Positions 25,645 to 33,895 of a stretch of DNA of 64,000 nucleotides are shown in pieces. The number at the start of each line of letters is the position of its first letter. The stretch's first letter is position 1. This stretch comes from VXYL01 sp965203685 (lineage in GTDB: Bacteria > Pseudomonadota > Gammaproteobacteria > Pseudomonadales > Azotimanducaceae), in assembly GCA_965203685.1 (NCBI GenBank), contig OZ241908.1, positions 4,650,001 through 4,714,000 of the forward strand, written 5' to 3'. A program made the translations under genes and the position numbers. Below the pieces are notes generated by a model. The model made no database searches and was not told where the DNA came from. It saw only the letters and a list, made by a program, of their open reading frames with translations.

Positions 25645-26205
25645 GTGAGCCTGGGCCTCGCTGGGAAAGTCGCCGCCATTCACGAAGCCTTGACGGATGC
25701 CAAACTGCCGCACGCGTTCGGGGGTGCGCTGGCGTTGGCCTTCTGTGTCGGCGAACCGCGCGCGACGCGGGACGTGGACGTGAACATCTTTGTCGCGGAT
25801 GCGGATGCGGCCAAGCTCAATCATGCGTTGCCTTCGGGCGTGGCGCTATCGCCACAGGACATCGCCGTGCTAGGCCGCGAAGGACAGGTTCGCCTGTGGT
25901 GGGACGACACGCCTGTCGACGTTTTCCTGAACACAACGCCGCTCCACGAGGCGGCGGCAGAACGGGCACAGTGGGAGGTTTTCGGCCACACCCGGATGCC
26001 TTTCTTGAGTTGCCTGGACACTGCCATCTTCAAAGCCTTCTTCAACCGCACGAAGGACTGGTCGGATCTGGAGGAGATGCGAAAGGCCGGCCGATTGGAG
26101 TTTTCGGCAGCGCGCGAAGTGCTGGTCGACGCGCTTGGCGAATCAGACGAACGGATACGAACCCTTGACCGCTTGGCGCAAACAGGACGTGCGTTTCAAG
26201 CCTGA
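25645..26205 (+). CDS. nucleotidyltransferase-fold protein (AbiEii/MenT-like)
   Basis: A 186-residue protein with the polymerase-beta-type nucleotidyltransferase signature: GG at residues 26-27 (HAFGGALALAF) followed by the catalytic D-x-D at 43-45 (TRDVDVNIFV). The later region WWDDTPVDVFLNTTP could supply the third acidic residue. Such proteins act as toxins that nucleotidylate tRNA or other targets, or as substrate-specific transferases. GTG 25645 has GGAG eight bases upstream. The preceding small gene is a probable partner. Confidence 0.7.
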   Translation: MSLGLAGKVAAIHEALTDAKLPHAFGGALALAFCVGEPRATRDVDVNIFVADADAAKLNHALPSGVALSPQDIAVLGREGQVRLWWDDTPVDVFLNTTPLHEAAAERAQWEVFGHTRMPFLSCLDTAIFKAFFNRTKDWSDLEEMRKAGRLEFSAAREVLVDALGESDERIRTLDRLAQTGRAFQA

Positions 26206-26483
26206 CGGCGTCAGTGGGAGTACGACAAACCGCAAACCGGATTGCGTCGGGCCGCCCTTGTGGCGTCTACGCAGCCGCCTCGGTCGTGAACGACGCTGCG
26301 GTGGCGTGTCCACGGACGGGCGACAGCGTTGTCGTCGAGTGTTCCCCGCCCACGCTGCCACGGCCAGCGTGCGGCCGGCGTCACGACGCGACAGCCGTCG
26401 CCCGAGCGGCTCAGGGCTACGGCCTCAACACGTCCAACAAGCGCCCGCGCTGTGAGGGCGAACGGCCAGCGTAAACTCCACCG
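26206..26483. other. intergenic region ahead of the first ATPase gene
   Basis: This holds 278 bases with no convincing gene. Open frames occur on both strands (for example + 26214-26474), but their products are Arg/Pro-rich and have no recognisable domain, as expected by chance in GC-rich DNA. It probably contains the promoter of the ATPase gene at 26484. Confidence 0.5.
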
Positions 26484-27638
26484 ATGGTCTTCGATCCGCG
26501 CCGAGCGTACGAGTTCGCCATCCTGCGCGACCGCGAGCCCGCACCGTTCTTCACGGGCAGAGCCGAGGAGATCCGGCGATTCGACCAAGCGATCGACGAG
26601 TTGGACGTCCATCCCGGCGAGCAGGCCGTATTCCGCTTCTACCAAGGCGCACCGGGTTGCGGCAAGACATCGCTACTTCAGCACCTCCGGGACGTCCGCT
26701 CGAATCGCCTGCTGTTCATCGGTGTCCGGGAGACGCACTTGGCCAGCGAAGCCGCGCTGGTCGAACGCGTCCGCGAAGTCGCCGTCGCGGAGGGGCCGAC
26801 TGGGGACAGGGTTGCCGCCAGACTCGTCCAGGCCATCGGTTCACGCTTGCGGATGCAGGAGTCCGGGAACGAGTTGCTAGATGCCATCGCCACGAAAGCA
26901 GCGGGTCGGTCCAAGGTCGTGCTCTATATGGATGAAGCCCAGCTAGTGGGGCCGACGGAACAACCAGGCCTCGTGTTGCTCCATCGCGACGGCCTAGGCG
27001 TGCCGGCCATTTGTCTCTTCAGCGGCTTAAGCCACACGTCGGATCGGTTTCGCAGCATCCCGGGACTGTCCCGGTTCGGAAGCAACACCGTCGTGAACAT
27101 GGGCGCCATGACCACGACGGAGTGTGCGGCTTCGACCCGGATGTTGCTGGATCGGTGCGGCGCCGTGGGCGATAGGGACCGGACTGCCGCAATCATCGCC
27201 GACATGTCCCACGGGTGGCCTCAGCACTTGCACGGTGCACAAACCGCCCTGTGCCACGAATTGCTCAGAACGAACGGCGCATTGAACGAGGTGGATTCCG
27301 AACGCCTGCGGGCGGCGTCCGATCGAAACCGCGAGGAATACTACCGCGACCGGTTGGCCGGGTCCGTCCTCGGCCTACGGCCCTCGTTCACCGCCAATGT
27401 CGTCGCGAGAGTGAGACAACATCAACCTTTGGACCCGTTGGCGCTGGTCGAACTATGTGGCGAGGAACTGGCGCGGTCGGGGTTGGCCGACAACCCCCAT
27501 GTGGAGACGACCGCGGAGGATTTCGCCGCCGGACTGGTGGAACGCGGCGTCCTGTCCGAAGCTCCGAGCGGAGGGTACGACGTGGCGATTCCATCAATGG
27601 CGGCGTGGCTGGAGCGGATCGCGACTTCGCGTTCTTGA
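26484..27638 (+). CDS. AAA-type P-loop ATPase with C-terminal winged helix
   Basis: A 384-residue ORC/STAND-like ATPase. An N-terminal box APFFTGRAEEI precedes Walker A GAPGCGKT (55-62) and Walker B VVLYMDEA (D150, E151). The C-terminal part (FAAGLVERGVLSEAP...YDVAIPSMAAWLERI) reads like a winged-helix domain. It shares this order with the facing gene at 27661-28776. The stops of the two genes are 22 bases apart. Related ATPases occur in defence systems and mobile-element control, but no effector domain is fused here and the function is unknown. Confidence 0.75.
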   Translation: MVFDPRRAYEFAILRDREPAPFFTGRAEEIRRFDQAIDELDVHPGEQAVFRFYQGAPGCGKTSLLQHLRDVRSNRLLFIGVRETHLASEAALVERVREVAVAEGPTGDRVAARLVQAIGSRLRMQESGNELLDAIATKAAGRSKVVLYMDEAQLVGPTEQPGLVLLHRDGLGVPAICLFSGLSHTSDRFRSIPGLSRFGSNTVVNMGAMTTTECAASTRMLLDRCGAVGDRDRTAAIIADMSHGWPQHLHGAQTALCHELLRTNGALNEVDSERLRAASDRNREEYYRDRLAGSVLGLRPSFTANVVARVRQHQPLDPLALVELCGEELARSGLADNPHVETTAEDFAAGLVERGVLSEAPSGGYDVAIPSMAAWLERIATSRS

Positions 27639-27660
27639 GCGAGGGGCATCTAAGCCCGCC

Positions 27661-28776
27661 TTACGCACGAAACTCCCCGCGAGCCGCATCCAAGGCCCGG
27701 TCCCGGACGTAGCCCATCAGGCTCGGAATCCCGCTCACGTAGGACTCGTCTCCAGGCGGGCGCCAGATATAGCCGAGTTCGACAAGCGTGTTGAACGCCT
27801 CGGCGTCGTATTCGACGTCGCCCTGCATCGGTCGCGCATGGGCGATGGTCGTTCTGACATCGCGGGCACCGAGGCGTTCGGCGTCCGAGAACGCGTCCGC
27901 GACGGCGGCGGCAATGCCGAGCAACCCGACGCGCTCGATCTCATCGAATCGGCGGCTGTAGAACCCGACGCGCCGTGCGTCGACCGCCCGTTTGGCCTCC
28001 TCGTAGTGCGCCGCATCAGCCAGCACCGTATCCGCAGCCGCCATCGCATCGAACAGCGCCTCGCCCCACAGCGACAGGAAGAATGGGTAACCACCACTGT
28101 CCCGCGCGATAGCGTCGAGGATCTCGCGATCCGCACCGAGAGCCGGGCGATGCGCCGCGAGCGGTACGGAGATCGCCTCCGCCGCCTCTTGGGGTTCGAG
28201 CCGCCCGACGCCGACGAGGTCGCACCGCTCTTGGAACGATGCACCGGCCGCATCGAGGAGTGTGGCCAGATGCGGCGTACCGGCAAGTCCGAACAACAGC
28301 GGCGCCTGGCCGCAGACGATCTGGGCTACGTTCAGCAGTTCGGCCATGGCGGCTGGCGTCAGCATGTGCGCTTCGTCGACGAGGAGCGCCACCCGCCTGC
28401 GCCGGCAGCAGTCGATCAGACGTAGGTCCGGGCTGCGTCGTTCATCCGCGGCGATGCCGTGCTCGTACTCGATGCGCGCGATGGTCGCGCTAACATCCCG
28501 ATTGATCGCGGGGGAAGTGAGGTAGACGTGGGCGTCGCTGGCGGCGGCGCCGACCAAGCGGCGGAACTCGCCGAGCAGTACGGTCTTCCCCGTTCCGCGA
28601 GGGCCGATAAGGACGGGCCACTGGTACGAGGGCCGTTGCGGATCGAAGGCGTTGAACCGTACCAACGCACGGTTCATGCGCGCGAGATGCGTCTGCCGAC
28701 CCGCCAAGTGGGGCGGCGCGGATCCCGGTGATCCGCTGAACGGATTCGGCTGCCAAGATCTGCCGTCTGTCATCAT
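27661..28776 (-). CDS. AAA-type P-loop ATPase, distant paralogue of the facing gene
   Basis: A 371-residue ATPase with N-terminal LAGRQTHLARMNRAL, Walker A GPRGTGKT (58-65), Walker B VALLVDEAHML (D134, E135), sensor-like LFGLAGTP and a C-terminal winged-helix-like region (FNTLVELGYIWRP...YVSGIPSLMGYVRD). The final IPSLMGYV matches IPSMAAWL of the facing ATPase. Its ATG overlaps the arylsulfatase stop by four bases, so both should come from one transcript. ExeA/TniB-like or STAND-like regulators have similar layouts, but no transposase is present. Confidence 0.75.
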   Translation of the reverse strand: MMTDGRSWQPNPFSGSPGSAPPHLAGRQTHLARMNRALVRFNAFDPQRPSYQWPVLIGPRGTGKTVLLGEFRRLVGAAASDAHVYLTSPAINRDVSATIARIEYEHGIAADERRSPDLRLIDCCRRRRVALLVDEAHMLTPAAMAELLNVAQIVCGQAPLLFGLAGTPHLATLLDAAGASFQERCDLVGVGRLEPQEAAEAISVPLAAHRPALGADREILDAIARDSGGYPFFLSLWGEALFDAMAAADTVLADAAHYEEAKRAVDARRVGFYSRRFDEIERVGLLGIAAAVADAFSDAERLGARDVRTTIAHARPMQGDVEYDAEAFNTLVELGYIWRPPGDESYVSGIPSLMGYVRDRALDAARGEFRA

Positions 28777-30413
28777 GCTCCCCTGAAGCGCTTTCTGACG
28801 AGCGCCCAGTTCTCAGGATGACGGTCGGCGATCCGGTCGACCAGCGCCTGGTTCGGCGCATATCCGACGCGCTCGGCCTCGCCGCCCCAATACATCGCCA
28901 TGGCCTCGACCCGGCGCTTCTCCGATTCGGCGAGATCGTCAAGTTCCGTGCGGTCGTCGTCGATGTTGTAGAGCTCCCACCGATGTGGATGGCGGTTGAC
29001 GAGCTTCCAGGGTCCGTCGCGCACCGCACGGTTTCCCTCGTGCTCGAACCAGATTGGCTTGCCGCGCTGCCATTGGTCGTCGCCGAACGACGCCACCAGG
29101 CTCGCTCCTTCCATCGGCTGAATCGCATGATCGCTGACGCTGTCCGGATACCGGGCCCCGGCGACCTCCACGCACGTCGGCATGACGTCGGTGATGTGGA
29201 TTGGGCTGTGGACAATCGAGGGTGCCGCGATGCCGTTCGGCCAGTGCGCGATGAACGGCGTCGAGATGCCGCCCTCGTGCACCCACGACTTGTAGCGGCG
29301 AAACGGCGTATTCGACGCGTTCGCCCACGGCAGGTCATAGGACATGAAGGTGTCCGCCGGCCCCGGCGCAAGGTGCGGCAGGTTGCCCACATGCATCGGT
29401 CGGCCATCGACCGTCGGCATGTTGTAGCGATGCGGCGCCGGCGCGAGCGTGTCCTCCTTGAGGAATTCGGCACAGCCGCCGTTGTCCGACAGGAAGAAGA
29501 TTAGCGTGTCCTCGAGCGCACTGCGCATCTGAAGCGTGGCGACGATGCGGCCGATGGCCTGGTCCATGCGGTCGATCTGGGCGGCATAGACCGCCATGCG
29601 CAACGCCTCCCAGTCTGGATACCGGCTTGAGGCGAACGGCCACGACTCGGTGTCGCGTGGACTGATTGGCCAGCGGCGGTCGACGAGCCCCGCATCGCGC
29701 TGGGTCTCGTGGCGGGCGGTGCGGATGGCGTCCCAACCGACGCGGTAGATGCCCTCGTAGCGGGCGATGTCGTCTTCTCGGGCATGCAAGGGCCAGTGCG
29801 GCGCCGTGAACGCGACGTAGCCGAAGAACGGCGTCCCGGCGTCGAGTGCCGCTTCGATCCGCGCGACCGCGTTCTCGCCGATGGCGTCGGTGTAGTAGAA
29901 ATCCGGAGAATCGGGACGGACGAAAGACTGGCCGTCCATCAGCGAGTGCGGATTCCAGAACGAACCGGCGCCGTCCAGCGTGCCGAAGAAGTCGTCGAAC
30001 CCTCGCTGCGTCGGCGTCGGCCATCCCGGTTCACCAGCACGCCATGTTTCGGGGCGCTGGGCGTCGTAGGCGTTGCCGACATGCCACTTGCCGGACAGGA
30101 AGGTTCGGTAGCCCGCGCTCTTGAGAACCTCGGCTATGGTCACGCAACGCTCGTTCAGGTAGCCCTGGTAGGCCTCCGTGGACCCGGCAAGCGTCGTGGT
30201 CATCCAACCAACGCCCGCCTGATGCGGGTTGAGACCCGTCAAGAGGGCCGCGCGCGATGGGCAGCAGCGCGCAGAGTTGTACATCTGCGTATAGCGCAAG
30301 CCGTTGCTGCCGAGCGCGTCGAGTGCAGGCGTGCGGATCTCGGAGCCGAAGCAGCCGATGTCAGAGAAGCCCATGTCGTCTGCGAGGATGAGCAGGATGT
30401 TCGGCTTGGTCAT
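28773..30413 (-). CDS. arylsulfatase-family sulfatase
   Basis: A 546-residue type I sulfatase. The formylglycine motif C50-C-P-S-R54 (RCCPSRAALLTG) and metal residues D12-D13 (ADDMGFSDIG) are intact. GKWHVGN, GYVAFTAPHWPLHA and FLSDNGGCAEF complete the active site. Cys50 must be converted to formylglycine by a maturase not encoded in this window. No signal peptide is evident (MTKPNILLILADD), so it may be cytoplasmic. It overlaps the downstream ATPase start by four bases, an unusual partner for a sulfatase. Confidence 0.93.
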   Translation of the reverse strand: MTKPNILLILADDMGFSDIGCFGSEIRTPALDALGSNGLRYTQMYNSARCCPSRAALLTGLNPHQAGVGWMTTTLAGSTEAYQGYLNERCVTIAEVLKSAGYRTFLSGKWHVGNAYDAQRPETWRAGEPGWPTPTQRGFDDFFGTLDGAGSFWNPHSLMDGQSFVRPDSPDFYYTDAIGENAVARIEAALDAGTPFFGYVAFTAPHWPLHAREDDIARYEGIYRVGWDAIRTARHETQRDAGLVDRRWPISPRDTESWPFASSRYPDWEALRMAVYAAQIDRMDQAIGRIVATLQMRSALEDTLIFFLSDNGGCAEFLKEDTLAPAPHRYNMPTVDGRPMHVGNLPHLAPGPADTFMSYDLPWANASNTPFRRYKSWVHEGGISTPFIAHWPNGIAAPSIVHSPIHITDVMPTCVEVAGARYPDSVSDHAIQPMEGASLVASFGDDQWQRGKPIWFEHEGNRAVRDGPWKLVNRHPHRWELYNIDDDRTELDDLAESEKRRVEAMAMYWGGEAERVGYAPNQALVDRIADRHPENWALVRKRFRGA

Positions 30414-30496
30414 GGCGGCTTAGTTTGCTTGACGACGGTGCACCTTTACAGCGGGTTTCGCCGTGTTCGGTCTTGTGCCGAAGTCCATTGCGGCCG

Positions 30497-30511
30497 GGAG
30501 GTCCGCGCACC
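30497..30511 (+). repeat. dispersed palindromic repeat, partial copy G
   Basis: GGAGGTCCGCGCACC differs at one base from the right end of the other copies (GGACGTCCGCGCACC). The left half is not recognisable. As with five full copies, it lies just beyond the stop of a minus-strand gene (stop at 30529). Confidence 0.45.
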
Positions 30512-30528
30512 TCCGCGTCGCGGGGGGG

Positions 30529-31539
30529 CTAGCCGAGGAGTTCGAGCGCGCGGTCGATGAGCGGCGGCATCGACAAGGCCGTGACCTCCCACGAGGGGTC
30601 CACGCGCTTGCCGCGGCGGTGCAGGCTCAGGTTGAAGCCGGTGATGATGGCAAACTTGTACGCCGCGAGCGCCCGGAACCAGTTCAGGTCGGGCAGCGGG
30701 TCGCCGTAGGCTTCCACGTACAGTCCCATCAGCGTCTCGGGGTCGAGAAACATCGGTCGTTCGCCCGTGCCTTTCGCCCAGGCGTCGCGATCACTGAACG
30801 TGCAGATCCAGCCGACGTCGTTCAACGTCGCGCCGATGCCGGTCAGTTCCCAGTCGATGACCGCGAGCAGTTTGGGCGTATCCGTGACCGTGGTACCGAA
30901 GAAAAGGTTGGAGGTTTGGAAGTCGCCGTGGAAGATGCCGACCGGCGCGTCGCTCGGCAGCGTATCGAGGAGCCGTCGCCGGCAGTCTGGCGCACGGCCA
31001 AGCAACTCCGGGTCCGCGGCGCGTTCGTAGAATCGGTCCCAGCGCTCCACGTCCTCGGCAAATGGCACCGCCTCGCCGAGGTAGGGTGCCCGGCCAGCGT
31101 CCACCTTGTGGATGCCGGCCAGCGCCGTCATCACCTGGCGTCCCATGTCCACACACTGCTCGTCGGGCATCGCGGCTGCCCACTCGCCCGGACCCAGCCG
31201 AATGACGTCGCCGTCGAGCTTGGGCACCACGAAATACGGGCAATCGAACCAGGCCAGGTCCGCGCCCGACCAGCGCACCGAGCAGTGCGGCACGTCGGTC
31301 CCATCAAGCGCATTCAAGGCCTCGACCTGCCGCAGCACGTCCGCCGTGCCCCGCCAGTTGACGTTCGGCGGCGGCAAGCGGATGAACCACGACTCGACCC
31401 CCTCGCCGGTATCCACGCTGAAACCGTAGGAAAACCCCGCATGGCCGGGCATCGTGTGCACGTCGAAGACGCGCACGTCGCGACCGTATTTGGCCGCACA
31501 GAAGGGGCCTAAGCGGGACTCCAGTTCGGCCAAGTCCAT
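30529..31539 (-). CDS. APH-family phosphotransferase
   Basis: A 336-residue aminoglycoside-phosphotransferase/choline-kinase-fold protein. The catalytic loop GIFHGDFQTSNLFF and the metal segment AVIDWELTGIG are clear. The N-terminal part (GFSYGFSVDTGEGVESWFIRLPP) matches the nucleotide-binding lobe. Proteins of this type next to acyl-CoA ligases and dehydrogenases are usually not antibiotic-resistance enzymes but small-molecule (for example hydroxyacyl-CoA) kinases. It follows the ligase gene by seven bases on the same strand. Confidence 0.88.
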   Translation of the reverse strand: MDLAELESRLGPFCAAKYGRDVRVFDVHTMPGHAGFSYGFSVDTGEGVESWFIRLPPPNVNWRGTADVLRQVEALNALDGTDVPHCSVRWSGADLAWFDCPYFVVPKLDGDVIRLGPGEWAAAMPDEQCVDMGRQVMTALAGIHKVDAGRAPYLGEAVPFAEDVERWDRFYERAADPELLGRAPDCRRRLLDTLPSDAPVGIFHGDFQTSNLFFGTTVTDTPKLLAVIDWELTGIGATLNDVGWICTFSDRDAWAKGTGERPMFLDPETLMGLYVEAYGDPLPDLNWFRALAAYKFAIITGFNLSLHRRGKRVDPSWEVTALSMPPLIDRALELLG

Positions 31540-31546
31540 GCCCGCA

Positions 31547-33088
31547 CTAGACCGGTGCGGGCCCCGGGAACTGCTCCCGCAGCACGCGTTTCAAGATCTT
31601 GCCGCTCGGGTTGCGCGGCAAGGCATCGACGAATGCCGCGCCTTTCGGCTGCTTAAAACCCGCCAGTTTGCCGCGGCAAAAGTCCAAGACGTCCGCTTCG
31701 GTGAGAGCGTCGTCCGCCTTCACGACGACCGCGAACGGCGACTCGCCCCACGTCTCGCTCGGCTGGCCAATCACCCCCGCTTCGACGATCTCGGGATGCG
31801 TCTGCAGCACCTTCTCGATCTCCGCCGGGTACACGTTCTCGCCGCCCGAGATGACCATGTCCTTGATGCGGTCCTCGATGTAGATGAAGCCGTCGGCATC
31901 CATGCGTGCGACGTCGCCGGTGTGCAGCCAGCCGTCCACAACTGTCTCCGCGGTGGCCTCCGGCCGATTCCAGTACTCGCGCATGATGTGCGGGCCGGCA
32001 ACCAGCACCTCGCCGGGGACGTCCGGCGGGCAATCGGTCCCGTCGGGCGCGACGATGCGAACGTCGGTGTGGAAGAACGCCTTGCCGGTGGAGCCGATGT
32101 GCTTCAGCGCGTTCTCGGGGTCGATCAGGGCCGCCGGGCCGCAGGACTCGGTCAGGCCGTAGATCTGATGCACTTCGATGCCGATCTCCGCACACGCCTC
32201 GATCAGCGACTCCGGCACCGGCGCAGCCCCGGACATGCACCACCGCCATTGCGAGAAGTCGTAGCGCTCGAGCTTCGGCACCTGCAGCATGAAATTGAGC
32301 ATGGCCGGAACCGCGAGGCCGATGGTGATCTTCTCCTGGTCGATCAGTTCCCAGACCCGCACCGGGTCGAAACTGCGCATGACCACGCTGGTGACGCCGC
32401 GGTAGACGTTGAGCGTGATCGGCGTCAGCGCGCCGACGTGGAACATCGGCAGCGGCGACAGGAACCGGTCGTTCTCGCGGTAGTACGTGCTCGCGGCGAT
32501 GGTGATGCAGCCCCAGATGCACGTGTTGTGCGTGTGCACCACGCCTTTCGGCAACCCCGTGGTGCCGGACGTGTACATGATGTAGACCATGTCGTCGTCG
32601 CGGCCGCCAATCTCCGGTTCGACGTCGCTGGCCGCTTCACGAAACGCGCGGTAGTCCTCCGCGAAGTAGGCGACCTCGCCGCCCGCGACCTGCAGCCAAT
32701 GCCGGACATCCGTCTTGTTGCCCCGCCCGTGCAGGTCGGCGACCGTGTCGACGAAATCGTCGTCGAAAACAAGCCGCGTAGCGCCGCTGTCCTTCAGGAT
32801 GAACTCCAATTCATCCGCCACCAGGCGCCAGTTCAACGGCACGACCACGGCACCGATCTTGCCGAGCGCGAAGAACAGTTCCACGAACTCGGGGCTGTTC
32901 ATGAGCAAGAGGGCTACCCGTTCGCCCTTCTCGATGCCGGCCGCCCGGAACGCGTTGGCCGTTCGGTTGGAACGCGCATTGAGTTCGGCGAAGGTCAAGC
33001 GTTCGCCGCCATCGCCATCCACGTAGGCCTCGCGATCGGGCATCAGGAAGGCGCGCTTGGTCAGCCACCAGCCGATGTTGTTTTCCAC
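31547..33088 (-). CDS. AMP-dependent acyl-CoA synthetase
   Basis: A 513-residue ANL-superfamily ligase that activates a carboxylic acid as acyl-AMP and then forms the CoA thioester. The P-loop-like motif YTSGTTGLPKGVVHTH, the YGLTE motif (QIYGLTESCGP), the GWLHTGDVARMDADGF hinge and the C-terminal NPSGKILKR lysine are all present. GTG 33088 follows GGGGGA. It forms an operon with the phosphotransferase gene. The substrate is not predictable; medium-chain or aryl acids are typical. Confidence 0.93.
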   Translation of the reverse strand: MENNIGWWLTKRAFLMPDREAYVDGDGGERLTFAELNARSNRTANAFRAAGIEKGERVALLLMNSPEFVELFFALGKIGAVVVPLNWRLVADELEFILKDSGATRLVFDDDFVDTVADLHGRGNKTDVRHWLQVAGGEVAYFAEDYRAFREAASDVEPEIGGRDDDMVYIMYTSGTTGLPKGVVHTHNTCIWGCITIAASTYYRENDRFLSPLPMFHVGALTPITLNVYRGVTSVVMRSFDPVRVWELIDQEKITIGLAVPAMLNFMLQVPKLERYDFSQWRWCMSGAAPVPESLIEACAEIGIEVHQIYGLTESCGPAALIDPENALKHIGSTGKAFFHTDVRIVAPDGTDCPPDVPGEVLVAGPHIMREYWNRPEATAETVVDGWLHTGDVARMDADGFIYIEDRIKDMVISGGENVYPAEIEKVLQTHPEIVEAGVIGQPSETWGESPFAVVVKADDALTEADVLDFCRGKLAGFKQPKGAAFVDALPRNPSGKILKRVLREQFPGPAPV

Positions 33089-33154
33089 GCATCCCCCGCT
33101 CGACGGATCAGAACGGGCGACATTGTATGCCGGGTTGTCCCGCCGGATTACGGC

Positions 33155-33895
33155 TTAAGGCAACGCCAAGGCGTGGATCTCCACCTCGGCCGCAGCGCCG
33201 TAGAGGCGGGCGGCCTGGGAATCGACTTCGTCGGGCGGCTCGAGGCTCGGCCACATGTCGGCGAGGATACGGATCCGGTCGGCGATTGGGGCGAAAACGG
33301 CCGCATCGGACTCGCCCCCGCGCATTGCCCACGCGAGCGCTACCTGGGTGAACCCGTAAGCGTCCTGGTATTCGTGCGCATTGGCCAGACGACCGTCGAC
33401 GATGCCGATGGCGTATTCCCGAGCGGCTTCTCGCAGGAGCTCGACGACGACCTCCGCGATCGTCGCCGTGGACGGCGACACGGCTGCCTCCGAGGTGTCG
33501 ATCGCCGCGGTCAGTGCTGCATACGCATCGCCTACGGCGGCCGCATCGTCGCCTTGAGAGGCCGTCGCATGGGTTTCCAGTTGGGTTGCGAAACCCGTCG
33601 TTCCGCGGGCGGCGAACTCGTTGTCCATGCCCGCGTAGAGTTCGTCCGTGGGGTGTTTCGAGTGAGTTCGCGCGGCGTCAAGTGCACCGAGCTCGTAAAG
33701 TTCGTGGCCGACCAGCAAATGGCCACGCATGAGGCCCAAGCGCACCAAGTAGGCCACATCGCTCAACTCGGCACTGATCTCGACGGCGGACGTCTCCTCG
33801 GCCGGTGGTTCCGGTGCCGGGCTGGCGACTTCGCCGCAAGCCGCGACGAGGACGGGGAATACCGGCGCGATCAGCTTAGCCGCGCGCAAGTTCAC
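33155..33895 (-). CDS. lipoprotein coupled to the iron-binding protein gene
   Basis: A 246-residue putative lipoprotein of no named family. It starts at GTG 33895, which overlaps the stop of the iron-binding protein gene (GTGA), so translation is probably coupled. A hydrophobic start and VLVAAC suggest lipid attachment. The helical body contains MRGHLLVGHELYELG and ARTHSKHPTDELYAGM, a conserved-looking set of histidines and glutamates reminiscent of imelysin-type iron-uptake lipoproteins. The open frame upstream is noise over its neighbour. Participation in iron uptake is inferred from position and His/Glu pattern. Confidence 0.65.
   Translation of the reverse strand: MNLRAAKLIAPVFPVLVAACGEVASPAPEPPAEETSAVEISAELSDVAYLVRLGLMRGHLLVGHELYELGALDAARTHSKHPTDELYAGMDNEFAARGTTGFATQLETHATASQGDDAAAVGDAYAALTAAIDTSEAAVSPSTATIAEVVVELLREAAREYAIGIVDGRLANAHEYQDAYGFTQVALAWAMRGGESDAAVFAPIADRIRILADMWPSLEPPDEVDSQAARLYGAAAEVEIHALALP

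Noticed and set aside
26214..26474. Possible 86-codon gene ahead of the first ATPase
   Set aside because: No ribosome site, no recognisable family and an overlapping opposite-strand frame; treated as intergenic.
30529..31539. Aminoglycoside-resistance gene
   Set aside because: The kinase fold is of the APH superfamily, but the operon with an acyl-CoA ligase points to a metabolic kinase; resistance cannot be claimed.
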